Positions 8,345 to 17,585 of a stretch of DNA of 64,000 nucleotides are shown in pieces. The stretch lies in NCBI GenBank assembly GCA_019359275.1, contig JAHHHP010000006.1, positions 1 to 64,000 on the forward strand, written 5' to 3'. Made by a program: the position numbers and the translations under genes. Below the pieces are notes generated by a model. That model ran no database searches. It was not told the DNA's origin and saw only the letters and a list, made by a program, of their open reading frames with translations. Source of the DNA: Myxacorys chilensis ATA2-1-KO14 (lineage in GTDB: Bacteria; Cyanobacteriota; Cyanobacteriia; Leptolyngbyales; Leptolyngbyaceae). Position 1 is the first letter of the stretch. Each line of letters starts with the position of its first letter.

Positions 8345-9421
8345 ATGAAACGTGAATCATTGAAGAAAACCTTAATCAAAGTATTGTTACCGTTTGGATT
8401 GACACTGCTGCTGATCTTCTCTAAAGATTTTCTATTGCAATACACCGTTCAAAATCCTGGTCCGGCAAACAGGGTCGAAATCGGTGCAACATTTATTCAG
8501 ATGAATGCTGAAGCGTTGAATTTAGATTGGAAAGCTGCATATAAAGAAATTATTAACGATCTCGGCATCAATCATGTTCGGATTCCTGTGTTTTGGGATC
8601 AGATCGAATCCGCACCCGGTATTTTTAACTGGAGCGCAATCGATTGGCAGATGAAAGAAGCTGCTAAAGCCAACGCAAACGTGCTTTTAGTTGTGGGACA
8701 CCGCGTTCCCCGCTATCCAGAATGCTATGCACCCGCATGGACTCAAAACTTTAATGACCAGGAATTTAAGCAATCATTATTGAACATGATAGAAGCAACA
8801 GTACTTCACCTAAAAGATTATCCCGCCCTTGAAGCGTGGCAAATCGAGAATGAACCGTTAGCTAAGATTTTAGGCAAGATTTGGGGAGGGCAGACGTGCC
8901 GAGAGGTCGCTCCATTCATGACCGAGGAGATTAAATTTGTACGATCGCTTGATCCAACTCACCCAACTGTTGTAACGTTTGCCACAACACCTTGGATGGC
9001 TTCACAACTGCGACAAACTCTTAAGTTTGATAGTGATGTTATTGCCGTTACCCTATTCAACAAACTTTTTTTTAGAAGTCCGGTGTTTAACGGATATGTC
9101 GAGATGTTTAAGCTAGGATTTATCTCGCCATTGCGGTTGGCCTATCAAAAAGCAGTTGCAGAACATCAGGGAAAACAATTTTGGATTGCAGAACTGCAAG
9201 CAGAACCGTGGGGTCCAGATGGTCCTTATCAGTTTGAGCATCCTGAAGATGCATATTTATCCATGAATCCTGAACGCTTAACTGAAACTTGGACATACGC
9301 CATGCAAGCTGGGATCTCTAAGCTGTATTTCTGGGGTGCTGAATGGTGGTTAGCTGAGAGAAACAAAGGAAATGCTGTGATGCTGAATGCGGTGAAAAAA
9401 CTAATGGTCGATCGCAAATAG
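8345..9421 (+). CDS. Membrane-anchored glycoside hydrolase, GH5/GH39-like TIM barrel
   Basis: 358 residues. A basic N-terminus and one hydrophobic segment (about 10-27) suggest a signal anchor, with the catalytic domain outside the cytoplasmic membrane. Clan GH-A features are visible: HVRIPVFWDQIE early in the barrel, the acid/base in IENEP (E170), and a candidate nucleophile in WIAELQAEPWG (E283). It ends with a FWGAEWW strand. These fit a retaining beta-glycosidase; the substrate cannot be inferred. The gene is monocistronic. A family closer to GH42 is possible because the sequence diverges from standard cellulases. Confidence 0.75.
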   Translation: MKRESLKKTLIKVLLPFGLTLLLIFSKDFLLQYTVQNPGPANRVEIGATFIQMNAEALNLDWKAAYKEIINDLGINHVRIPVFWDQIESAPGIFNWSAIDWQMKEAAKANANVLLVVGHRVPRYPECYAPAWTQNFNDQEFKQSLLNMIEATVLHLKDYPALEAWQIENEPLAKILGKIWGGQTCREVAPFMTEEIKFVRSLDPTHPTVVTFATTPWMASQLRQTLKFDSDVIAVTLFNKLFFRSPVFNGYVEMFKLGFISPLRLAYQKAVAEHQGKQFWIAELQAEPWGPDGPYQFEHPEDAYLSMNPERLTETWTYAMQAGISKLYFWGAEWWLAERNKGNAVMLNAVKKLMVDRK

Positions 9422-9533
9422 TCTAATCAATACTGTGGTTCGCGTCGGGCATACTCAGAAAAAACTTCAGCAAACCAATCCATGTCTACCGTAAAGCATT
9501 GAATGCTATACTCAAAGCGCTTTTTACCGTCTG

Positions 9534-10298
9534 ATGACTATGACCGATTCACCTCGCGACGTGAATTTAAGATCAGTACTGATCGTCGGAGCGGGTCAAG
9601 GCATTGGATTAGAGTTTGTCAAACAATTTTTAAGCACAAATCGCGCCGATCGCCTCTACGCCACCTATCGAAATCCGAAATCAGACCTGGTAACGATCGC
9701 AGATCCACGCCTGCGCTGTTTGCCAATGGATATTACCGACGAAACCCAGATCGCGGATGCGATCGCAGAGATTCAAACCGAAACATCCGCGCTGCATTAC
9801 GTGATCAACTGCGTTGGCATTCTGCACGACTCGATCATGCAGCCTGAAAAAAGCTTGCGTCAGATCAATGCAGAGAACTTACTGCGGTATTTTCAAATTA
9901 ATAGTGTTGGCGGCGTTTTATTAGCAAAACACGTGCAGCCGTTGTTAAAGCATCGCGATCGTTCTGTCTTCGCGACGATTTCTGCAAAGGTGGGCAGCAT
10001 TGGTGACAATCACTTAGGCGGATGGTATGGCTATCGCGCCTCTAAAGCAGCTTTAAATATGTTGATGCGAACCACCGCGATCGAATACAAGCGAACCTGT
10101 CCACGTGCGATCGTCGTCACCTTGCATCCGGGCACAACCGATACTGAATTATCCCGTCCATTTCAGCGCAACGTACCGCCAGAAAAATTATTTTCCTGCG
10201 ATCGCACCGTCAAACAACTATTAACTGTTCTCGATGGATTTCAAGAAAGCGATAGCGGTGAATTCTTTTCTTGGGATGGCAGTCGGCTACCTTGGTAA
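9534..10298 (+). CDS. Short-chain dehydrogenase/reductase (C-factor-like SDR)
   Basis: 254 residues. It has an N-terminal Rossmann fold with VGAGQGIG (glycine-rich NAD(P) loop), an NCVG motif after the fourth strand, and the YRASK active-site motif with a Ser upstream in TISAKVGS. It resembles the C-factor/CsgA-like branch of SDRs, which are broad-specificity oxidoreductases; the substrate is unknown. Two ATGs (9534 and 9540) are possible starts. No clear ribosome site precedes either. It is convergent with the gene at 10351 and separated from it by 52 bp. Confidence 0.88.
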   Translation: MTMTDSPRDVNLRSVLIVGAGQGIGLEFVKQFLSTNRADRLYATYRNPKSDLVTIADPRLRCLPMDITDETQIADAIAEIQTETSALHYVINCVGILHDSIMQPEKSLRQINAENLLRYFQINSVGGVLLAKHVQPLLKHRDRSVFATISAKVGSIGDNHLGGWYGYRASKAALNMLMRTTAIEYKRTCPRAIVVTLHPGTTDTELSRPFQRNVPPEKLFSCDRTVKQLLTVLDGFQESDSGEFFSWDGSRLPW

Positions 10299-10350
10299 AG
10301 ATGTAAATCTAATGAATAGTGTGCAAACACCTCCGTCTTCACACTATTCT

Positions 10351-10938
10351 CTACTGCTGACACTGAAGCGAATCAAACACCCTCTCGGCTTTTTCTCGTG
10401 CATCTTGTCCAGTCGTGAGCAAACTAATAATGTATCGATCGGCATTCAAGGTAACAGTGGCACGATACGTCACGCTGATTTTAGACGTAGAAGCAGATTG
10501 TTTTGCCCGTCCTTCTCCGATCGTCACCAGAACTGTTTCACCACAAAACTCTTTTGGCTCGATGCGTTCTCTTGTTACCTTAAAGTCTCCCGCATCTCCC
10601 AAAGAAATTGTGTCTAAAAATCGCTCAATTCTGCGTTTCTCGCCTTCTTGAACCCCTTTCATGCGGGCGGCCAGTAGCTGAATATCGGGTTGCTCTGCAC
10701 TGTTGGTAATGAGCGCAACTCTAGCGCCCACAAAGTTTAATCCCAAGACACTCTGAGCATTGGGAATGTTGTATTTAATAATATTGTTCGCGATCGCGTC
10801 TGCTTGCTGTGGGCGTTGCCCGTTGGCGATAAATTTCATCGTCAGCCCCAGCGTCCCAACTCCTAGCAGCGCGATCGCGCCGAGCAACACAGCAGTGGAT
10901 TCCCAAATCGTGACTTTGTACTGAGGAATTTGCGTCAT
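10351..10938 (-). CDS. Conserved membrane-anchored protein of unknown function
   Basis: 195 residues: one N-terminal membrane helix (about 13-34), then a soluble domain likely facing the periplasm or lumen. The protein ends LQCQQ and contains two cysteines (in EFCGET and LQCQQ) that could form a disulfide. The start ATG overlaps the end of the upstream P-type ATPase gene by 4 bp, so the two are probably translationally coupled and functionally linked. No domain was recognised. It could be an accessory factor of the pump, but this is inferred only from gene overlap. Confidence 0.7.
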   Translation of the reverse strand: MTQIPQYKVTIWESTAVLLGAIALLGVGTLGLTMKFIANGQRPQQADAIANNIIKYNIPNAQSVLGLNFVGARVALITNSAEQPDIQLLAARMKGVQEGEKRRIERFLDTISLGDAGDFKVTRERIEPKEFCGETVLVTIGEGRAKQSASTSKISVTYRATVTLNADRYIISLLTTGQDAREKAERVFDSLQCQQ

Positions 10939-13370
10939 TCCAAACTCACTCCCAAAAATCGATCAAAAAAGCGCGATCGCCAAACCCAACGCACAATAAA
11001 ACACCACTCTATCGCAGCAAATCCTAGAAAAATGAGATCGGCAGTTTCGAGTGCCGACAATTCAAAGAAAATCCGAACGGGCGGAACGAATAAAATCAGC
11101 AAATATACAAAAATAAGTGCCACCGTCACAAACGTATAGCGCCAATCTCCACTCAATGGTTCACCCCCCACCCACGCTGTCGTTGGAGGTTTGAGAAATG
11201 GAATTAAAAGCAGTTCGCAGAATACCAAAATGGTTACTAACGCCGTGCGCGGCAGCGTAAAGTCAAGTTCGGTCATGGTGACGTTGAGCGGCAAATCGAG
11301 CGCTGCACTGACAAGATAAAACAGATAAATTGTCAGGGCGACTAATGTAATAGACAACGTTGCAGGCAACACAAAATGAAGCAACGAGCGAACCAGGCTT
11401 CGTTTTGGTTTTTCTCCAGGCTGCGCCCAAACCGGAATAAATAACGTCGGGATGCCAACGCCAATCAACGTAATAATCGCGCTGTGTTTATTCATGAGCG
11501 GAAAACTATCCGCGACGATCGCGGTTGCGAAAATTAGCAGCGTCACGCAGGATAATCGCACCATAAATAACTTCAGCGCGTCTAATACACCGTTGCGAAT
11601 GCGCTGTCCTTCCAAAAACGTATGCGGCAATGCTTCAAACGAATCTTTTAGCAGCACAATGTCAGCGATTCCCCGAGTTGCTTTACTGCCACTTTCCATC
11701 GCAATTCCTAAATTGGCTTGTTTCAGGGAAAGCACGTCATTCACCCCATCTCCGGTCATCGCGACATAATGTCCTGCATCTCGCAAACTCCTCACAAGTT
11801 TGGCTTTTTGCTGAGGCGTAATGCGTCCAAACACATTGTACTGACGCGCGGCTTGGGTAAATTGCGCGTTGTCTAACCCAGCTAGTTGCATTCCTGAAAT
11901 GAGTCTAATTTCATCGCTAAATCCGGCTTGCTTTGCCAATGCCGCTACCGTTTGCGGATTGTCTCCCGAAATAATCTTGATCGTAATTCCCGCTTTGACA
12001 AATCCTTGTAGCGTCTCCTGAACAGACGGACGCAACTGATCACTAAAACTCAATACAGCCAAAGGCGTTAGCGCGGCGGGTAAAAATGGAGTCTCGGTTT
12101 GAAGCAAGTCTGGACTATGCGCAAACAACACCACTCGCAAGCCTTGTTGCGTGAGTTGCTCAGTCAGTTGTTCAATGTAGTCTGACGCAGACGGACTGAG
12201 CGAAAAGCATTTTGTCAGCACTTCTGATGCGCCGAGAAAATACGTTCCAGGAATGTCACGAAAGGAAATGGCGCTCCATTTGCGCTCCGATGAAAATGGA
12301 ACCTCCGATCGCAGCGATCGCGCATAGCCAGAACAGCTAAGCAAAATCGCCTCGCTGGTACGATTTCCAGCTTGTGTACTCGCGGCGTAATCACCCAGCA
12401 AGGTTCGCAGCTCCGATTCAGAGCGCTCGATCGGATAAATTGCGCCTAATTCAATCTGATTTGTGGTCAGCGTTCCAGTTTTGTCTAAACACAGGACATC
12501 GACATTACTAAGCGACTCGATCGCATTCGTTTGTTGAATCAAAACGTTTTCGCCCAACATTCTCACCGCACCCGTCGCATACGCTAACGTGATTGCAATC
12601 AGCAATCCGGCGGGGACGAGTCCAGCAATAACCGCCGCACGCTGCACCACTTCATTAAAAGGCTGCGATCGACTAATGAATCCAATCCCGACTAACAGCC
12701 AAAGAAACAATGCAACCAGCAACAACACTCGAATGATTAAATTAATTTCTTGCTGCAATGGCGTATAGATTTGTCGAAATTCTCTTGCGCCCACCACAAG
12801 CTGATAAGCCACTGTTTCGGTTCCCACTTTTTGCGCTTCATAATGAGCGCGTCCACTCGCACAAAAACTGCCCGAATAGACCGGATCGCCCAGTCGTTTA
12901 AGAATCAGATCCGATTCGCCGGTCAGCAACGATTCATCGACTTCGATCTGCCCGTCGCAAACAATCTGACCATCAACCAAAATTTGATCTCCTGGACTCA
13001 CCCGCAGAATATCGCCTAAAACAATTTCGTTCGGGTCAGAGATGAGCGCTTCACCATTGCGAATAATCGTCGCTTGAGGGCGAGAGAGCAACGCGATCTC
13101 GTCTAGCTTACGTTTTGCCCAAATTTCCTGAACAATGCCAATAAGGACGCCGCTAAAAATTACAACCGCTACGAAAACGGCATCGCTTGGGCGTTTTAGC
13201 ACAATAAAAACGCCGCTGATCACAAAAAAAACGGCATTTACAAAGGTAAATAGATTCTCACGAAAGATGCGCCAGTAGGAACGACTTGTCGGCAACGTTA
13301 CCTGATTGGTGTGGCCCGCAAGCTTTTGTGCGTTGACTTCGCGATCGCTAAGTCCCTGTACCTGTGTCAT
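10935..13370 (-). CDS. Cation-transporting P-type ATPase (CtpE-like)
   Basis: 811 residues. Motifs occur in order: actuator TGES (150-153), M4 motif VPAG (252-255), phosphorylation site DKTGT (D296), hinge TGDGVND (539-545) and six C-terminal helices. The VPAG in M4 in place of PEGL, and the lack of an N-terminal metal-binding domain, argue against heavy-metal (P1B) and classic calcium pumps. It resembles mycobacterial CtpE, linked to Ca2+ uptake. The ion here is inferred and uncertain. A small membrane protein overlaps its 3' end. Confidence 0.88.
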   Translation of the reverse strand: MTQVQGLSDREVNAQKLAGHTNQVTLPTSRSYWRIFRENLFTFVNAVFFVISGVFIVLKRPSDAVFVAVVIFSGVLIGIVQEIWAKRKLDEIALLSRPQATIIRNGEALISDPNEIVLGDILRVSPGDQILVDGQIVCDGQIEVDESLLTGESDLILKRLGDPVYSGSFCASGRAHYEAQKVGTETVAYQLVVGAREFRQIYTPLQQEINLIIRVLLLVALFLWLLVGIGFISRSQPFNEVVQRAAVIAGLVPAGLLIAITLAYATGAVRMLGENVLIQQTNAIESLSNVDVLCLDKTGTLTTNQIELGAIYPIERSESELRTLLGDYAASTQAGNRTSEAILLSCSGYARSLRSEVPFSSERKWSAISFRDIPGTYFLGASEVLTKCFSLSPSASDYIEQLTEQLTQQGLRVVLFAHSPDLLQTETPFLPAALTPLAVLSFSDQLRPSVQETLQGFVKAGITIKIISGDNPQTVAALAKQAGFSDEIRLISGMQLAGLDNAQFTQAARQYNVFGRITPQQKAKLVRSLRDAGHYVAMTGDGVNDVLSLKQANLGIAMESGSKATRGIADIVLLKDSFEALPHTFLEGQRIRNGVLDALKLFMVRLSCVTLLIFATAIVADSFPLMNKHSAIITLIGVGIPTLFIPVWAQPGEKPKRSLVRSLLHFVLPATLSITLVALTIYLFYLVSAALDLPLNVTMTELDFTLPRTALVTILVFCELLLIPFLKPPTTAWVGGEPLSGDWRYTFVTVALIFVYLLILFVPPVRIFFELSALETADLIFLGFAAIEWCFIVRWVWRSRFFDRFLGVSLE

Positions 13371-13776
13371 GAGAAGAGTTTAAGCCCGATTATATTACGC
13401 ATAATGCCGTGCAGATCAACGGTAAGCATTTGATTGCCAAATTCTATGCAGCTCTACAGAATAATTTAGATTGACAGTAATTTAGCTCTTTAGATCTACA
13501 GTAGGACTTGCAACCGCAGAATGGAGTTCCATGTTCTGTAGAAGTGATCGCTGTTGCTTTGTTGATTGTTGAGAAACATGTTTGAAATGCAACACTGAAA
13601 ACCATTTATGTAGTAAGATGCGAAACTGATTTGTAAACGTTGAGCAATCAACTTAAATTCTTTTGCAAACCATTATATTGCAAGTCCGAAATCTCAGAAT
13701 TCTAAGTGTAGCTGGGTGTTTCTTGATAGAGAAAGACGACTTGATTTTATGCCGCGATCGTTTGAGGACAAGCTGA
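13371..13776. other. Intergenic with a 184-bp inverted-repeat element, possible MITE
   Basis: GGACTTGCAA (13504-13513) and its exact reverse complement TTGCAAGTCC (13678-13687) bracket 184 bp without a gene. The left end preceded by GTA resembles the GTAGGACTTRC-type termini of cyanobacterial miniature elements, recalled from general knowledge. No target duplication is obvious. The rest is AT-rich spacer holding the promoter for the gene at 13777. Confidence 0.45.
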
Positions 13777-15171
13777 ATGTTTAGGTCTAGCCGTAAAACT
13801 TATAGTTATAGGTCTAGCCGTTCGCTGTACCAAAAGAAAAAACCCTTACCCCGCAAGTGGGTTTTGCTCTCAATTCCACTCGCTTTGATTGGGTTAGAGT
13901 TGCTGGTGCGGCTGATTGTTGGAGTTTCCGGAAAAACAGATGAGCTATCAGCGTTTCAGGGCGAACCGCTGAACGTCACCGCCTATCGATTAAAGTATCT
14001 CGATCGCGCGGGCAAGATGTTTGACGGGCTTCCCAACCAAGGACAACTGACGGTGAAGCAAAGTCCGGTGATGGGCTATCGGTTGGTGGGCAACCAGGAA
14101 AGTCAAGACTGGAAAATTAATGAACAAGGGTTTCGGAGTGATCAAGCGATCGCGCTCGATAAACCAAAAGGCGAAGTCCGAATTTTTGTTTTGGGCGGCT
14201 CAACCGCTTTTGGGCAACTCAGTTCTAGCAATGAAGCGACGTTTACCCAAAAACTAGAAGCTCGTCTAAACCAGCAAGTGGCGGCTCAAAAAGCCAATCC
14301 TGGTAAATTTCGTCCGGCTGTTCTGCCTTATTTTGCCGATGAGTTAGACAAAGCTCTAGCGCTCCCGCCGCAAATTCGGGAAAATCGCTACAACGTGATT
14401 AACGCGGCTGTACCGGGCTATATTTCTGGCAACGAACTGTCTAAGCTGGCGTTTGATGTGTTGCCTTATCAGCCCGATCTCATTGTCGTTCTCAATGGCT
14501 ATGCTGATTTGCTCGTGCCAAGCACTCAAGAAGGCAGCGATATTCCGGGTACAGAAAGTTTGTTAGAGAGCGCTCCTCGTCATTTACTTGTCGGATTAAC
14601 GCAGCAGGTCAAAAATTTATTCTCGCAGCTGTTTCTGGTTAAAGCCTTTCAATATTGGGTGCTACAGCCTCAAACTTCGCTCAAACAAGTCATTCCTCCC
14701 AGTGAAGGAGATGCGTCGTTGACGCAACGGATGCCTACCGAGGCAGATGAACTCAACCGCCGAGCAGAGCGCTATCGCCAAAATATGGGTCAACTGGCGC
14801 GGCTCACGAGTGCCTCAAAAGTTCCGTTGATTGTGGCAATGCAGCCCGAAATTACCAGTCGGGGTGCGAGCCAAACGCCCCGCGAGAAAGAGATTTTGGA
14901 GCAACTCGGCTCGCAGTATCCGCAACAGGTGAAAGCGGGATATTCAGAGTTGCAGCGATCGCTGGATCAAGTCAAAAAAGAAGTGCCGCAGGTCACTACG
15001 TTTAATTTCTACAATGCTTACGCTGGCTTTAAGGGCGATGCGTTTCAAGACGCGATTCACCTGACGGACGATGCCAACACTGCTCTAGCAAACCGCTTGT
15101 TTGACGCGATTTCAAAACAACTCCAGCTTCAACCCAAACCCTACAGCGGGACACAGCCCCCCGCTTCGTGA
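13777..15171 (+). CDS. SGNH/GDSL-like hydrolase with N-terminal membrane anchor
   Basis: 464 residues. The basic N-terminus contains a near-repeat (SSRKTYSYRSSRSLY). One membrane helix follows (about 28-50), then a soluble domain. SGNH features: VLGGSTAFG with candidate nucleophile S142, an NAAVPGY block, LNGYAD, and a C-terminal DAIHLTDDAN holding the expected Asp-x-x-His. Such proteins act as esterases or as O-acetyltransferase-like enzymes on envelope polysaccharides. The substrate is unknown. The DxxH spacing (D..IH) is normal. It is followed by a small secreted protein in the same orientation. Confidence 0.75.
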   Translation: MFRSSRKTYSYRSSRSLYQKKKPLPRKWVLLSIPLALIGLELLVRLIVGVSGKTDELSAFQGEPLNVTAYRLKYLDRAGKMFDGLPNQGQLTVKQSPVMGYRLVGNQESQDWKINEQGFRSDQAIALDKPKGEVRIFVLGGSTAFGQLSSSNEATFTQKLEARLNQQVAAQKANPGKFRPAVLPYFADELDKALALPPQIRENRYNVINAAVPGYISGNELSKLAFDVLPYQPDLIVVLNGYADLLVPSTQEGSDIPGTESLLESAPRHLLVGLTQQVKNLFSQLFLVKAFQYWVLQPQTSLKQVIPPSEGDASLTQRMPTEADELNRRAERYRQNMGQLARLTSASKVPLIVAMQPEITSRGASQTPREKEILEQLGSQYPQQVKAGYSELQRSLDQVKKEVPQVTTFNFYNAYAGFKGDAFQDAIHLTDDANTALANRLFDAISKQLQLQPKPYSGTQPPAS

Positions 15172-15280
15172 ATATAACTTCTGATAGAAGGATTCTCTTG
15201 AAGCGATCCCCTAAGATAGCTGCGGTTGCGGTTTGCGTAATTGCATCGCGATCGCATTATGTTCATGGAGGAATTTCTAT

Positions 15281-15628
15281 ATGAAAGGTTTACTATCATC
15301 ATTGCGCCAAAGCCTACTGCGCGGCATGGTTATCGCATTCGTGGGACTGCTAAGCTGGGTTGGCATGAGTGCAATCTCAGCTAACGCGATCGCAGCGCCG
15401 ACCGTTGACGATGTGAGCGGACAGCAAGAAGTGATCAGCCCGGACAGCCAGAAGTATGGCTCCCGCGAAGAAGCATATGACAAAGCTGTGCAAGCAATCA
15501 AAGATCCGAAAGGTGCAGAGAAAGAATACGAGAAAGACTTAAAAATCTTTAAGAAAGAGACTCCAAACGCAGACAAGGTTATCGAGAATACAGCGAAGGC
15601 AGTGAAGAAAACCGTAGGCCAAGAATAA
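15281..15628 (+). CDS. Small secreted protein, function unknown
   Basis: 116 residues. The ATG at 15281 is chosen because GGAGG sits about 8 bases upstream and because it gives a clean signal peptide (basic start, hydrophobic 14-38, Ala-rich cleavage region near ANAIAA). A longer in-frame version from 15233 would spoil the signal. The mature part is about 75 residues, Lys/Glu-rich and helical, with no cysteines. It resembles small cyanobacterial exported proteins of unknown role. Terminator-like hairpin 15709-15743 lies downstream. Confidence 0.75.
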   Translation: MKGLLSSLRQSLLRGMVIAFVGLLSWVGMSAISANAIAAPTVDDVSGQQEVISPDSQKYGSREEAYDKAVQAIKDPKGAEKEYEKDLKIFKKETPNADKVIENTAKAVKKTVGQE

Positions 15629-15708
15629 CAGCTTGTTGGGTCAAGCGTAATCCTCTCGGTTTTGCTGCTTCAAACGAGTGAACACAGCCAATAATTACAG
15701 TGATGAAT

Positions 15709-15743
15709 AAGCCCTGTCTTTGTATGAGCAGGGCTTGTTTTTG
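15709..15743 (+). terminator. Rho-independent terminator after the small secreted protein
   Basis: AAGCCCTG (15709-15716) and CAGGGCTT (15729-15736) form an 8-bp stem with a 12-base loop followed by GTTTTTG. Confidence 0.75.
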
Positions 15744-15779
15744 TAAATCAGTGGTTCTGAACAGAGACGAAGGGTACCT

Positions 15780-15793
15780 GCATAACGTTATGC
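15780..15793. promoter_or_regulatory. Perfect 14-bp palindrome upstream of treS, possible operator
   Basis: GCATAACGTTATGC is a perfect palindrome. The half-site TTATGCAAA follows twice (from 15788 and from 15801). It lies about 135 bp before the trehalose synthase start and beyond the preceding terminator. A regulator cannot be named. Confidence 0.35.
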
Positions 15794-15925
15794 AAAAACA
15801 TTATGCAAAGAGAGATAAATCCTGCTTACTCTTTCCTCCCTCATCCCGCGTTTTCAGCCTCTTTGCCCGTGTTCCTGTAGAGCTTGGCAACTACAATGTA
15901 TAAGAAATTTCGCACCCCTTGATTT

Positions 15926-17563
15926 ATGACAGCCAATCCGTTGTGGTACAAAAACGCCATTATTTATGAATTATCGGTTCGAGCATTTGCCGATAGCAAT
16001 GGAGACGGAATCGGCGATTTTGTCGGATTAACCCAAAAGCTTGATTACTTAGAAGAATTGGGCGTGACTGCCCTTTGGCTGCTGCCATTTTTCCCATCAC
16101 CGCTTCGAGATGATGGCTATGACATCGCCCATTACACCAGCGTCAATCCGATTTATGGAACGCTCGACGACTTCAAAGCGTTTCTAAAAGCGGCTCACGA
16201 TCGCGGCATTCGGGTCATTATTGAACTAATTATCAATCACACCTCCGATCAACATCCCTGGTTTGATCGGGCGCGGCGTGCCCCTGAAGGTAGCTCAGAA
16301 CGGAATTTTTATGTCTGGAGCGACACGGCTGAGAAATACTCGGACACGCGAATTATCTTTCAAGATTTTGAAACGTCAAATTGGTCATGGGATGGGATTG
16401 CCAAGGCATTTTATTGGCATCGCTTTTACCATCATCAGCCTGATCTCAATTACGACAATCCCGACGTTCAAGAAGCGGTATTTGAGATTTTAGATTTTTG
16501 GATGGATTTGGGAGTCGATGGGTTACGGCTGGATGCCGTGCCATACCTTTATGAGCGAGAAGGCACGAACTGCGAGAACTTGCCCGAAACGCACGCTTAC
16601 CTAAAAGCCCTACGATCGCACATCGATTCAAAATACCCCGACCGAATGCTGCTCGCGGAAGCGAATCAGTGGGCAGAAGATGCGGTGAAATATTATGGTG
16701 ACGGTGATGAGTGCCACATGAATTTTCACTTTCCGCTCATGCCTCGATTGTTTATGTCGGTGCGAATGGAAGATAGTCTCCCGATTATCGACATTCTCCA
16801 ACACACGCCGCCAATTCCTGAGAACTGCCAGTGGGCGATCTTTTTACGCAACCACGACGAATTGACCCTAGAAATGGTCACGGACGAAGATCGCGATTAT
16901 ATGTACAACGTCTATGCTCAAGATCCGATGATGCGGGTGAATGTCGGCATTCGGCGGCGTTTGGCTCCGTTGTTGGGGAACGATCGGCGTCAAGTTGAGT
17001 TGCTCAATAGCCTGCTGTTCTCCTTGCCCGGAACGCCTGTGATTTACTACGGCGATGAAATTGGCATGGGCGACAACGTGTATCTAGGCGATCGCAATGG
17101 TGTCAGAACCCCAATGCAGTGGACGAGCGATCGCAATGCTGGATTTAGTCGGGCGGCGTCTCAAAAACTGTATTTCCCCGTGATTATTGATGCAGAATAT
17201 CATTACGTCACGACTAACGTTGAAGTGCAGAGTGCAAATCAATACTCGCTCTTGTCGTGGATGAAGCAGGTTATTGACCTTCGCAAACAGTATGCTGTCT
17301 TCGGAAGCGGTGACTTTAAGTTTTTGCCCTCTTCTAATCACAAAGTTTTATCGTTTATTCGCGCGGATCAGGAGAGCAGAATTTTAGTCGTTGCAAATCT
17401 TTCTGCGGCGGCACAGTCGGCAACATTTGATCTGTCGCTGTTCACAGACTACACGTTGACTGAAATGTTTGGGCAGACCGAGTTTCCCCCGATCACGGAT
17501 GATCCTTATCGGCTCAATCTTTCCCCTTATGGGTTTTATTGGTTTGTCATGAAACCGATGTAA
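15926..17563 (+). CDS. treS: Trehalose synthase / maltose alpha-D-glucosyltransferase (GH13)
   Basis: 545 residues. TreS interconverts maltose and trehalose. GH13 regions in order: NHTSDQHPWF, GLRLDAVPY with nucleophile D203, LLAEANQW with acid/base E245, FLRNHDE with stabiliser D311, then a C-terminal beta domain. The VRAFADSNGDGIGDF start and the DGYDIAHY loop are typical of the TreS subfamily. The C-terminal maltokinase domain fused to some TreS proteins is absent. It is likely cytoplasmic and involved in compatible-solute or glycogen metabolism. A palindrome upstream may control it. Confidence 0.93.
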   Translation: MTANPLWYKNAIIYELSVRAFADSNGDGIGDFVGLTQKLDYLEELGVTALWLLPFFPSPLRDDGYDIAHYTSVNPIYGTLDDFKAFLKAAHDRGIRVIIELIINHTSDQHPWFDRARRAPEGSSERNFYVWSDTAEKYSDTRIIFQDFETSNWSWDGIAKAFYWHRFYHHQPDLNYDNPDVQEAVFEILDFWMDLGVDGLRLDAVPYLYEREGTNCENLPETHAYLKALRSHIDSKYPDRMLLAEANQWAEDAVKYYGDGDECHMNFHFPLMPRLFMSVRMEDSLPIIDILQHTPPIPENCQWAIFLRNHDELTLEMVTDEDRDYMYNVYAQDPMMRVNVGIRRRLAPLLGNDRRQVELLNSLLFSLPGTPVIYYGDEIGMGDNVYLGDRNGVRTPMQWTSDRNAGFSRAASQKLYFPVIIDAEYHYVTTNVEVQSANQYSLLSWMKQVIDLRKQYAVFGSGDFKFLPSSNHKVLSFIRADQESRILVVANLSAAAQSATFDLSLFTDYTLTEMFGQTEFPPITDDPYRLNLSPYGFYWFVMKPM

Positions 17564-17585
17564 TGACGCCCTGCCCGCAATTCGC

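Noticed and set aside
15700..15903. Plus-strand 67-aa frame before treS
   Set aside because: Overlaps a terminator hairpin and a palindrome, with Cys-rich, unnatural composition.
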